A DNA stretch of 64,000 nt from Mesorhizobium sp. CU3. Its GTDB lineage: Bacteria > Pseudomonadota > Alphaproteobacteria > Rhizobiales > Rhizobiaceae. A program made the position numbers and the translations under genes. The stretch covers positions 650,566 to 714,565 of the forward strand of contig NZ_VFWX01000001.1 of NCBI RefSeq assembly GCF_006442965.1. Direction: 5' to 3'. Under the pieces are notes generated by a model. That model saw nothing but the letters and a program-made list of their open reading frames with translations. It searched no databases and had not been told where the DNA came from. Each line of letters begins with the position of its first letter. The stretch's first letter is position 1. Positions 8,184-15,889 of the stretch are shown here, one piece after another.

Positions 8184-9197
8184 ATGGCGGCTCAGATTTT
8201 CTCGGCCATATTCGTCATCATCATCGGCGTCGGCGGCTGTGTCGCCTATTTCTGGGGCGCCAACAAACTGCTCGATATGATCTTCCCATCGCGCGGGGTT
8301 TCCGGCACGGCCGCCGTCGACAATCTGCGCCGGCAGGGGCTGGTGCGGCCCTGGCTGTTCGTCGGCCCGGCGATGATCATCCTCACCATCTATCTGATCT
8401 ATCCGGTGGTCGAGACGCTCAGGCTTTCCTTCCTCGACCGCGGCGGCGAGCATTTCGTCGGGCTGGCGAACTACCAATGGGCGTTCGGCGATCATGATTT
8501 CCGCAACTCGATCCTGAACAACATATTGTGGCTTGCGGTGGTGCCGGCGGCCTGCACCTTCCTCGGCCTGATCATCGCCGTGCTGACCGACAAGATCTGG
8601 TGGGGCACCATCGCCAAAAGCCTGATCTTCCTGCCACTGGCCATCTCCTTCGTCGGCGCCAGCGTGATCTGGAAGTTCATCTACGAGTATCGCGGCGAGG
8701 GCCAGGTGCAGATCGGCCTGCTCAACGCCATCATCCAGTATTTCGGCGGCCAGCCGCAGGTGTGGATATCGCTGCCGTTCTGGAACAACTTCTTCCTGAT
8801 GATCATCCTGATCTGGATCCAGACCGGCTTTGCCATGGTGATCCTGTCGTCGGCGCTGCGCGGCATTCCGGAAGAGACACTGGAAGCCGCCGTCATCGAC
8901 GGCGCCAATCCATTCCAGATCTTCTGGAAGATCATGGTGCCGCAGATCTGGGGCACCATCGCCGTGGTCTGGACCACAATCACCATCCTGGTGCTGAAGG
9001 TGTTCGACATCGTGCTGACGATGACCAACGGCCAATGGAACAGCCAGGTGCTGGCCAATCTGATGTTCGACTGGATGTTCCGCGGCGGCGGCGATTTCGG
9101 CCGCGGCGCGACCATCGCCATCATCATCATGATCGCGGTCATTCCGATCATGGTCTGGAACATTCGTCAGGCCAACAAAGAGACCGGAGGACACTGA
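8184..9197 (+). CDS. aglF: ABC transporter permease for alpha-glucosides
   Basis: A 337-residue integral membrane protein of the MalF type with several hydrophobic segments. The first spans residues 5-24, the next about 60-80, and the remainder form the transmembrane core. The EAA loop is visible as EETLEAAVIDGANPFQIFWKIMVPQI (quoted over about residues 232-257), which contacts the ATPase. I chose the ATG after AGGGAGAGGG; the open frame upstream encodes no domain. It sits between aglE and aglG, with two bases separating it from the latter, and forms the membrane channel with AglG. Confidence 0.9.
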   Translation: MAAQIFSAIFVIIIGVGGCVAYFWGANKLLDMIFPSRGVSGTAAVDNLRRQGLVRPWLFVGPAMIILTIYLIYPVVETLRLSFLDRGGEHFVGLANYQWAFGDHDFRNSILNNILWLAVVPAACTFLGLIIAVLTDKIWWGTIAKSLIFLPLAISFVGASVIWKFIYEYRGEGQVQIGLLNAIIQYFGGQPQVWISLPFWNNFFLMIILIWIQTGFAMVILSSALRGIPEETLEAAVIDGANPFQIFWKIMVPQIWGTIAVVWTTITILVLKVFDIVLTMTNGQWNSQVLANLMFDWMFRGGGDFGRGATIAIIIMIAVIPIMVWNIRQANKETGGH

Positions 9198-9198
9198 G

Positions 9199-10353
9199 AT
9201 GGCCAGCGCTACCGGAAAATCCTTCGTCGGCCGCTTCGGCGTCCATCTCGCGGTGCTGGTCTTCGTGGCGATCTGGACCGTTCCTACCCTCGGCATCCTG
9301 GTCTCGTCGTTGCGCGACAAGGACCAGATCGTCGCCTCGGGCTGGTGGAATTCCTTCGCCAGTTCGACCCAGAACGGCGCCGGCCGGTTGCCGGCCGCTT
9401 CGGCGCAGACGCAGAAGGACGGCAAATACGTCATCGAGGGCAACATCTTCGGCGACGAGCCCAAACGCGAGATCAGTGCCTTCGGCGTGAAGGCGGCTGC
9501 CCCGACGCAGTACAAGGCCGGAGCGGCGGCCGATCTCGGCGACGGCGTGACGCTGCAGGTGAATGCCGACGGCGGCTTCGTGCTTTCCTCGCCGAAAGCC
9601 TTCGAAGGCGACCGCGGCCAGCGCGTTTATTACGCTTCGTCGGCGCCGCCGAAATTCACCACCGAGAACTACAAGAACGTGCTGTTGTCGCAAGGCATCG
9701 GCCGCTCCTTCATGAACTCGCTGACGGTGACCATACCGGCGACGGTGATCCCGATCCTGATCGCCGCCTTCGCCGCCTATGCACTGGCCTGGATGCGCTT
9801 TCCGGGACGGGCGCTGCTGATCGCGGTCGTCATCGGCCTCCTGGTCGTGCCGCTGCAGATGTCGCTGATCCCGCTGCTCAAGCTCTATAACGGCGTCGGC
9901 ACCTTCTTCGGCGTGCCGTCGAAGACCTATCTCGGCATCTGGCTGGCGCATACCGGCTTCGGCCTGCCCTTCGCCATCTATCTGCTCAGGAGCTACATCG
10001 CCGGCCTGCCGCGCGAGATCATGGAATCGGCGCGCATCGACGGCGCCAGCGACTTCGAGATCTTCGTCAAGATCGTGCTGCCGCTGTCTTTCCCGGTGCT
10101 TGCCTCCTTTGCCATCTTCCAGTTCCTGTGGGTCTGGAACGATCTGTTGGTGGCGATGGTTTTCCTTGGTACAGCGCCGGACCAGATCGTGCTGACGGCG
10201 CAGCTCAACGCGCTGCTCGGTTCGCGCGGCGGCAATTGGGAAATCCTGACGACATCGGCCTTCATCACCATCATCGTGCCGCTGATCGTCTTCTTCTCGC
10301 TGCAACGCTATTTCGTCCGCGGGCTGCTGGCCGGCTCGGTGAAAGGAGGCTGA
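9199..10353 (+). CDS. aglG: ABC transporter permease for alpha-glucosides, with a large periplasmic insert
   Basis: A 384-residue MalG-type permease. The first transmembrane helix (about residues 13-35) is followed by a long hydrophilic stretch of about 120 residues (about 38-155) before helix 2. Typical MalG-type proteins of 270-300 residues have a much shorter loop there. The EAA motif reads IMESARIDGASDFEIFVKI at about residues 274-292. It starts directly after aglF and ends five bases before aglA. The insert is presumably periplasmic and may contact AglE; this is inference. Confidence 0.9.
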   Translation: MASATGKSFVGRFGVHLAVLVFVAIWTVPTLGILVSSLRDKDQIVASGWWNSFASSTQNGAGRLPAASAQTQKDGKYVIEGNIFGDEPKREISAFGVKAAAPTQYKAGAAADLGDGVTLQVNADGGFVLSSPKAFEGDRGQRVYYASSAPPKFTTENYKNVLLSQGIGRSFMNSLTVTIPATVIPILIAAFAAYALAWMRFPGRALLIAVVIGLLVVPLQMSLIPLLKLYNGVGTFFGVPSKTYLGIWLAHTGFGLPFAIYLLRSYIAGLPREIMESARIDGASDFEIFVKIVLPLSFPVLASFAIFQFLWVWNDLLVAMVFLGTAPDQIVLTAQLNALLGSRGGNWEILTTSAFITIIVPLIVFFSLQRYFVRGLLAGSVKGG

Positions 10354-10357
10354 AGAC

Positions 10358-12022
10358 ATGCAATCGGCTTTGAAGGCAACTTCGAGACCAGACCCCGCCG
10401 TCGACCGCGACTGGTGGCGGGGCGCGGTGATCTACCAGATCTATCCGCGCTCCTATCAGGACTCGAATGGGGACGGCATCGGCGACCTGAAAGGCATCGT
10501 GCGGCGGCTGCCCTACATTGCCGGGCTCGGCGTCGACGCCATCTGGATCTCGCCCTTCTTCAAATCGCCGATGAAGGATTTCGGCTACGACGTCTCGGAT
10601 TATTGCGATGTCGATCCGATGTTCGGCACGCTGGCCGATTTCGATGCGCTGGTCGCCGAGGCGCATCGGCTCGGCCTCAAGGTGATGATCGACGAGGTGC
10701 TGTCGCACACTGCCGACATCCATCCGTGGTTCAAGGAGAGCCGCTCCAGCCGAAGCAACGCCAAGGCGGACTGGTATGTCTGGGCGGACGCAAAACCCGA
10801 CGGCACGCCGCCCAACAACTGGCTGTCGATCTTCGGCGGCTCGGCCTGGCAGTGGGACACCAGCCGCCAGCAATATTACATGCATAATTTCCTCGCCGAG
10901 CAGCCGGACCTCAACTTCCACAACCGGGAAGTCCAGGACGCGCTGCTCGACATCACCCGCTTCTGGCTGGAGCGCGGCGTCGACGGTTTTCGCCTCGACA
11001 CCATCAATTTCTACTTCCACAGCCAGGGGCTGGAGGACAATCCGCCGCTGCCGCCGGAAGAGCGCAACGACCAGACGGCGCCGGCGGTGAACCCCTACAA
11101 CTACCAGGACCATATCTACGACAAGAGCCGGCCGGAGAACCTCGCTTTCCTTGAGCGTTTCCGCACGCTGCTCGACGAATATCCGGCGCAAGCCGCCGTC
11201 GGTGAGGTCGGCGATTCGCAACGCGGGCTCGAAGTAGTCGCCGCCTACACCGCCGAGGGCAAGCGCGTGCATATGTGCTATTCCTTCGACTTCCTGGCGC
11301 CGGAAAAGATCAGCGCCGCCAAGGTGCGCGCGGTGCTGGAAGCTTTCGGCCGGGTGGCCAGCGACGGCTGGTCGTGCTGGGCCTTCTCCAACCACGATGT
11401 GATGCGCCCGGCCTCGCGCTGGGCGGCCGATGAGGCCGACCCGATCGCCTATCTCAAGGTGATCTCGGCGCTGCTGATGTCGCTGCGCGGCTCGGTCTGC
11501 ATCTATCAAGGCGAGGAACTCGGGCTCGGCGAAGCGGAACTCAAATTCGAAGACCTGCAGGACCCCTACGGCATCCGTTTCTGGCCGGAATTCAAGGGCC
11601 GCGACGGCTGCCGCACGCCGATGGTGTGGGAGACGGCGGCGACGAATGGCGGCTTCTCGACCGCAAAGCCATGGCTGCCGGTGCCGGGCAAGCACCTGTC
11701 GCAGGCGGTCAACGTGCAGGAGGGCGACGCCGGCTCGCTGCTCGAACACTACCGCCGCTTCCTCGCCTTCCGGCGCCAGCATCCGGCGCTGGCCAAGGGC
11801 GACATCGATTTCATCGAAAGCGACGGCGACACCGTCGCCTTCACGCGGCGCGAGGGCAATGAGCGCGTCGTCTGCGTCTTCAACCTCGGCAGCAAGCCCG
11901 CCGAGGTCGATCTCGGCCAGGGCTCGCTGCAACCCTTGCCGGGGCACGGCTTTTCGGCACAGACTGGCACCGGCCCCATCCGCCTCGGCGGCTATGGCGC
12001 CTGGTTCGGACGTATCGACTGA
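10358..12022 (+). CDS. aglA: Alpha-glucosidase, glycoside hydrolase family 13
   Basis: A 554-residue cytoplasmic GH13 enzyme without a signal peptide. The TIM-barrel regions are visible: YQIYPRSYQDSNGDGIGDL, the SPFFKSPMKDFGYDVSDY loop, region I DEVLSHTADIHPWF, region II GFRLDTINFY with nucleophile Asp214, region III AVGEVGD with acid/base Glu283, and region IV FSNHDVMRP with Asp347. It hydrolyses imported sucrose, trehalose, maltose or similar alpha-glucosides to monosaccharides. It is part of the agl operon, with a 4-base gap after aglG. The match in order and family to the Sinorhizobium AglA is good. Confidence 0.93.
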   Translation: MQSALKATSRPDPAVDRDWWRGAVIYQIYPRSYQDSNGDGIGDLKGIVRRLPYIAGLGVDAIWISPFFKSPMKDFGYDVSDYCDVDPMFGTLADFDALVAEAHRLGLKVMIDEVLSHTADIHPWFKESRSSRSNAKADWYVWADAKPDGTPPNNWLSIFGGSAWQWDTSRQQYYMHNFLAEQPDLNFHNREVQDALLDITRFWLERGVDGFRLDTINFYFHSQGLEDNPPLPPEERNDQTAPAVNPYNYQDHIYDKSRPENLAFLERFRTLLDEYPAQAAVGEVGDSQRGLEVVAAYTAEGKRVHMCYSFDFLAPEKISAAKVRAVLEAFGRVASDGWSCWAFSNHDVMRPASRWAADEADPIAYLKVISALLMSLRGSVCIYQGEELGLGEAELKFEDLQDPYGIRFWPEFKGRDGCRTPMVWETAATNGGFSTAKPWLPVPGKHLSQAVNVQEGDAGSLLEHYRRFLAFRRQHPALAKGDIDFIESDGDTVAFTRREGNERVVCVFNLGSKPAEVDLGQGSLQPLPGHGFSAQTGTGPIRLGGYGAWFGRID

Positions 12023-12073
12023 AATTGCAACGGGAAATCACTTCGTAAGCGAAATCACTGGGAGGAGAAAACC

Positions 12074-13186
12074 ATGGCCGATGTCACGCTGAACCAGGTG
12101 AAGAAATCATACGGCAACCTCAACATTCTCCACGGCATCGACCTCGACATCAAATCGGGCGAGTTCATCGTCTTCGTCGGACCGTCGGGCTGCGGGAAAT
12201 CGACGCTGCTGCGGTCGATCGCCGGGCTCGAGGAGATCACCGGGGGCGAATTGAAGATCGACGGCGAGGTGGTGAACGATGTGCCGCCGTCGAAGCGCGG
12301 CATCGCCATGGTGTTCCAGTCCTATGCGCTCTATCCGCATATGACGGTCTACGACAACATGGCCTTCTCGATGAAGATCGGCAAGGAAAGCAAGGTCGAG
12401 ATCGACAAGAGGGTGCGACAAGCGGCGGAGATACTGCAACTGACCAAATATCTCGACCGCCTGCCCAAGGCGATGTCGGGCGGCCAGCGCCAACGCGTCG
12501 CCATCGGCCGCGCCATCGTGCGCAACCCGAAAGTGTTCCTGTTCGACGAGCCGCTGTCGAACCTCGACGCAGCACTCCGAGTCGCCACGCGCATCGAGAT
12601 CGCCAAGCTGAAGGAATCGATGCCCAACACGACGATGATCTACGTCACCCACGACCAGGTCGAAGCGATGACGCTGGCCGACCGCATCGTGGTGCTCAAA
12701 GACGGCCGGATCGAGCAGGTCGGCACGCCGATGGAGCTCTACAAACGTCCGGGCAATCTTTTCGTCGCCCAATTCATCGGCTCGCCGGCCATGAACATTT
12801 TGCCGGCCAAGATCGACAAGGCCGGCAACCCGACCGTGGTCAGCCATGTCGGCGGCCGCAAGGCTACGGTGCCGATCGCCACACCGGCCTCGGCCAATGG
12901 TGCTGCGGTCAGCTTCGGCGTGCGGCCCGAGGATCTTGCGATCGCGACGGGCGCGGATTTCCTGTTCGAGGGCAAGGTCGATTATATCGAGCAGCTCGGG
13001 GAGGTGCAGCTCGTCTATGTCGATATCGGCCGCGCCGACCTGCCGCTGGTGGCCAAGCTGCCGGGCAATGTCGAGGTCAAGCGCGGCGAGACGCTGCGGC
13101 TCAACGCCGGCGGCGCCGACCTGCACATCTTCGACGCCGACGGCCATTCCTTCACGCTGCATCGCGAGGAAGCGAAGGCGGCCTGA
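12074..13186 (+). CDS. aglK: ABC transporter ATP-binding protein for alpha-glucosides (MalK/UgpC type)
   Basis: A 370-residue ATPase. Walker A is GPSGCGKS (residues 36-43), the ABC signature is [14 protein letters not shown] (about 135-148), Walker B is [12 protein letters not shown], and the switch His is in [15 protein letters not shown]. The C-terminal 130 residues form the MalK-type TOBE/OB regulatory domain (FGVRPEDLAIA). It ends the agl operon, closed by a strong terminator at 13214. A GGGAGGAG Shine-Dalgarno precedes the start. Confidence 0.93.
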   Translation: MADVTLNQVKKSYGNLNILHGIDLDIKSGEFIVFVGPSGCGKSTLLRSIAGLEEITGGELKIDGEVVNDVPPSKRGIAMVFQSYALYPHMTVYDNMAFSMKIGKESKVEIDKRVRQAAEILQLTKYLDRLPKAMSGGQRQRVAIGRAIVRNPKVFLFDEPLSNLDAALRVATRIEIAKLKESMPNTTMIYVTHDQVEAMTLADRIVVLKDGRIEQVGTPMELYKRPGNLFVAQFIGSPAMNILPAKIDKAGNPTVVSHVGGRKATVPIATPASANGAAVSFGVRPEDLAIATGADFLFEGKVDYIEQLGEVQLVYVDIGRADLPLVAKLPGNVEVKRGETLRLNAGGADLHIFDADGHSFTLHREEAKAA

Positions 13187-13213
13187 CGCCAAATTCAGCG
13201 GTTCCCGGCAAAG

Positions 13214-13247
13214 AAAAAAGCGGCGAGCCATGGCCCGCCGCTTTTTT
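13214..13247. terminator. Bidirectional intrinsic terminator between aglK and the DUF680 cluster
   Basis: AAAAAAGCGGCG (13214-13225) pairs with CGCCGCTTTTTT (13236-13247) around a 10-base loop. The GC stem followed by six T on either strand makes it a terminator for aglK on the plus strand and for the convergent DUF680 genes on the minus strand. Confidence 0.9.
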
Positions 13248-13264
13248 AACTAACGATCCGGCAA

Positions 13265-13492
13265 TCAGCGGCCGAAATGGTCGCGGTCAGCACCCTGCGG
13301 GGCCGACTTCTGCGCGTCGCCCGAGTTCAACAGCTTGTAGACCGGCGAGTCGCTCTTGATCGACGAGGTACGCGTCGTGTCGACCGCGGGCGCCGGCTGG
13401 TTGACGCCGCTGTTGTTGTAGTTGTCGCTGCCGGCAAAAGCGGCACCGGAAACGGCCACAAGGGCCACCGTGGCGAGAATGATCTTCTTCAT
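13265..13492 (-). CDS. DUF680-type small secreted protein, copy 3 (divergent)
   Basis: A 75-residue protein with a signal peptide (MKKIILATVALVAVSGAAFA, residues 1-20) and a short polar mature part that starts GSDNYNNSG. It ends in QGADRDHFGR, a diverged form of the GADHNLFGNN tail of its two upstream neighbours. It has seven to eight extra residues in the middle compared with them. I recognise the pattern as DUF680, a family of short periplasmic proteins that is multi-copy in Mesorhizobium; no function is known to me. It is last of three tandem genes and is followed by the shared terminator. Confidence 0.82.
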   Translation of the reverse strand: MKKIILATVALVAVSGAAFAGSDNYNNSGVNQPAPAVDTTRTSSIKSDSPVYKLLNSGDAQKSAPQGADRDHFGR

Positions 13493-13514
13493 TTTAATGC
13501 TCCTGGATTTTCTG

Positions 13515-13548
13515 ATCCGACCGAAGCGGCGGGCGAACCCGCCGCCGG
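13515..13548 (-). other. Hairpin between DUF680 copies 2 and 3
   Basis: On the minus strand GCGGCGGG and CCCGCCGC form an 8-base stem capped by a TTCG loop, an exceptionally stable UUCG tetraloop in RNA. It follows the stop of copy 2 and may trim or stabilise the transcript. A related hairpin lies in the next gap. Confidence 0.6.
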
Positions 13549-13562
13549 TTCAAGGTCGGCTT

Positions 13563-13769
13563 TTAGTTGTTGCCGAAGAGGTTGTGGTCGGCGCCCGTCT
13601 TGACGGGGATCTGCTGCGCCGGCTCGGACTTCTTGACCGAGGCCGTGTAGGAAGAGTCGACCGTTGCGGCCGGCGGGTTGGCAGCCTGCGAACCGTAGTT
13701 GCCGCTACCGGCGAAAGCGCTGCCGGAAACTGCGAGAAGGGCGACAGCGGCGAGAATGATCTTGTTCAT
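13563..13769 (-). CDS. DUF680-type small secreted protein, copy 2
   Basis: A 68-residue protein. The signal peptide is MNKIILAAVALLAVSGSAFA and the mature part starts GSGNYGSQAANPPAATVDSS and ends TGADHNLFGNN. The ATG at 13769 is preceded by AAGGAG; the frame is open further upstream to 13832 but that part runs through the intergenic hairpin and encodes no signal peptide. It is nearly identical in layout to copy 1, which points to tandem duplication. Function unknown. Confidence 0.85.
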   Translation of the reverse strand: MNKIILAAVALLAVSGSAFAGSGNYGSQAANPPAATVDSSYTASVKKSEPAQQIPVKTGADHNLFGNN

Positions 13770-13800
13770 TTTAGTGCTCCTTGAAAATTCTTGATCCGGC

Positions 13801-13828
13801 CTAGGCGGCAGGAAAACCCGCCGCCGGT
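13801..13828 (-). other. Hairpin between DUF680 copies 1 and 2
   Basis: On the minus strand GGCGGCGGG and CCTGCCGCC form a 9-base stem with one G-T wobble around a TTTT loop. It stands directly after the stop of copy 1, in the same relative place as the hairpin after copy 2, so gene and hairpin seem to have been duplicated as a unit. Confidence 0.55.
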
Positions 13829-13841
13829 TCAAAGCCGGCTG

Positions 13842-14048
13842 TTAGTTGTTGCCGAAAAGGTTGTGGTCGGCGCCCGTCTGGACGGGGACCTGCTTCGCCG
13901 GCTCGGACTTGTTGACCGAGGCAGTGTGAGACGTGTCGACGGCCACGGCCGGCGGGTTGGCGGCATCGGAACCGTAATGGCCGCTGCCGGCAAAGGCGCT
14001 GCCGGAAATCGCCAGAAGGGCTGCGGCAGTAAGAACAATCTTTTTCAT
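13842..14048 (-). CDS. DUF680-type small secreted protein, copy 1
   Basis: A 68-residue protein and the first of the three tandem genes. The signal peptide is MKKIVLTAAALLAISGSAFA and the mature part starts GSGHYGSDAANPPAVAVDTS and ends TGADHNLFGNN. It is the same length as copy 2 and differs mostly by conservative changes. A GGAG element precedes the ATG. The AT-rich region upstream (14050-14400) probably contains the promoter of the cluster. Function unknown; export to the periplasm is predicted. Confidence 0.85.
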   Translation of the reverse strand: MKKIVLTAAALLAISGSAFAGSGHYGSDAANPPAVAVDTSHTASVNKSEPAKQVPVQTGADHNLFGNN

Positions 14049-14771
<723 letters not shown>

Positions 14772-14772
<1 letters not shown>

Positions 14773-14820
14773 CGCATGTCGCCCAAAAGTGTTGAGCGGT
14801 CTTGGGATTACGACAGGCGC
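14772..14820. repeat. Dispersed palindromic intergenic repeat (copy between the gbcA and gbcB remnants)
   Basis: GCGCATGTCGCCCAAAAGTG on the left and TTGGGATTACGACAGGCGC on the right form an imperfect palindrome. Aligned with the repeats at 15825-15873 and 27421-27471, it shows the same GCATGTCG-C-AAAAGTG...AGCGG-TTG layout. It sits exactly in the gap of the decayed gene pair. Confidence 0.7.
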
Positions 14821-14841
14821 AGAACGAAAAGGTTTGAGGGA

Positions 14842-15140
14842 ATGGCCGAACTCGGCCTCTACCGCCATCTCGACGAGATGACGCCGTGGAACGACCGGCT
14901 GCAGGTGCTGGAAGTGATCGGGGTCAGCGACGAGGCGCCTGACGTCAAGACCTTCGCCTTCCGCTCCGACAACCAGACCTGGTTCCGCTGAAAGCCCGGC
15001 CAGTTCGCCACACTGGAATTGCCGGCCACCGACGGGCCGCTGATGCGCACCTATACGCTGTCGTCCTCGCCGTCGCGGCCATTATCCATCGCGGTGACGG
15101 CATAGGCGCAGACCGGAAGCATCGGCACGCGCTGGATACT
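14842..15140 (+). pseudogene. Remnant of a glycine betaine monooxygenase reductase (GbcB-like), N-terminal fragment
   Basis: From an ATG with a GAGGGA upstream, the frame reads LGLYRHLDEMTPWNDRLQVL, then VSDEAPDVKTFAFRSDNQTWF. Then comes an in-frame TGA at 14989, where the family has an aromatic residue before KPGQF. It continues KPGQFATLELP and MRTYTLSSSPSRPLSIAVTA, a second in-frame TAG at 15103, and SIGTRW before homology is lost. This is the FAD-binding start of the flavodoxin/ferredoxin-reductase-type partner of GbcA. Two stops and loss of the NAD and 2Fe-2S domains show it is dead. The bases from 15141 to 15321 hold nothing I can identify. Confidence 0.75.
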
Positions 15141-15321
15141 TGTCGGCCCTGGGAATCGAGGCCTGACGCGAGCAAAGCCAATGAACCGAACCCCAAAATG
15201 GTCAGCAACACGTGAATGACCGTCGCCTTGCCAGCGCAGGTCCGAGTGTTTACAGGCCTTGTCGAGGGATAAGCGCCAGTCGACACGTCCGGACTGGGGT
15301 TGCGGAGCGGGGTCAGGACCG

Positions 15322-15732
15322 ATGCATCACTCGAATGTCTATGCGGTTGCGAGCAAGGACATTGTCTTTGAATCCTTCGACGGCGAAGCCGTCGTGCTTG
15401 ATCTCTCCAACGGCAAATATTTCGGCTTCTCCGATTCCGGCAGCGCGGTCTGGCAGGCCTTGTCCTCCGGAGTCAGCATGCAGGCGCTGACCGGAATGGT
15501 CGACGCCGCCGCGCTTGAGGCCTTCGTCGCGCGGTTGGTCGAGTTCGGACTGCTGGCGCCTTCCGACGCTCCGCCGCAGCCGCTGCCCGACAATCTCCCG
15601 GCAGCACTTGCGGCGGCAAAGGAGCCGCTCAACGTCAGCATCCACGACGATCTGGCCGATCTGATCATCGTCGACCCGATCCACGAGGTTGAGGAGCCGC
15701 TGGGCTGGCCGGCGGTGAAGCAGGCCTCCTGA
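15322..15732 (+). CDS. PqqD-like RiPP recognition element (RRE) protein with acidic C-terminal tail
   Basis: A 136-residue protein. Residues 1-80 match the winged-helix PqqD/RRE fold (VVLDLSNGKYFGFSDSGSAVWQAL, then a helical part ending VEFGLLAPS). These domains normally bind the leader peptide of a ribosomally made precursor. A Pro/Ala linker (about 81-105) leads to a tail of about 30 residues that reads SIHDDLADLIIVDPIHEVEE followed by PLGWPAVKQAS. The tail is not part of the RRE fold. The gene stands at the head of a cluster with an HPr-kinase-like protein, glycosyltransferases and a nucleotidyltransferase; a dispersed repeat separates it from the next gene by 157 bases. The ATG at 15322 was chosen over open frame upstream because the fold starts there. 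Confidence 0.8.
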   Translation: MHHSNVYAVASKDIVFESFDGEAVVLDLSNGKYFGFSDSGSAVWQALSSGVSMQALTGMVDAAALEAFVARLVEFGLLAPSDAPPQPLPDNLPAALAAAKEPLNVSIHDDLADLIIVDPIHEVEEPLGWPAVKQAS

Positions 15733-15768
15733 GACGCCGGCGCTGCACGAACCGCATGCAGACCAGCC

Positions 15769-15873
15769 GAAAGCGCGTCGCGCTGAAACGGACTGAGGCG
15801 CCGCGCTTTAGGTCTTTTGTTTTAATGCATGTCGTTGCCGCAAATCCGCTGCGCACTTTTGCGCGACATGCAT
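15769..15873. repeat. Dispersed Mesorhizobium-type intergenic repeat, two palindromic parts
   Basis: The first part pairs AAAGCGCG with CGCGCTTT (about 15770-15812). The second is a palindrome from ATGCATGTCG at 15825 to CGACATGCAT at 15873, with AAATCCGCTGCGCACTTTT in the loop. I know this combined element from many Mesorhizobium intergenic regions. It separates the PqqD-like gene from the kinase-like gene and contains a 48-codon open frame that I do not believe is a gene. Confidence 0.75.
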
Positions 15874-15889
15874 TGGGCCGGGACAGACC

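Noticed and set aside
15212..15490. Plus-strand open frame of 92 codons overlapping the start of the RRE gene
   Set aside because: It reads the RRE gene in another frame; the PqqD fold belongs to the frame starting at 15322.
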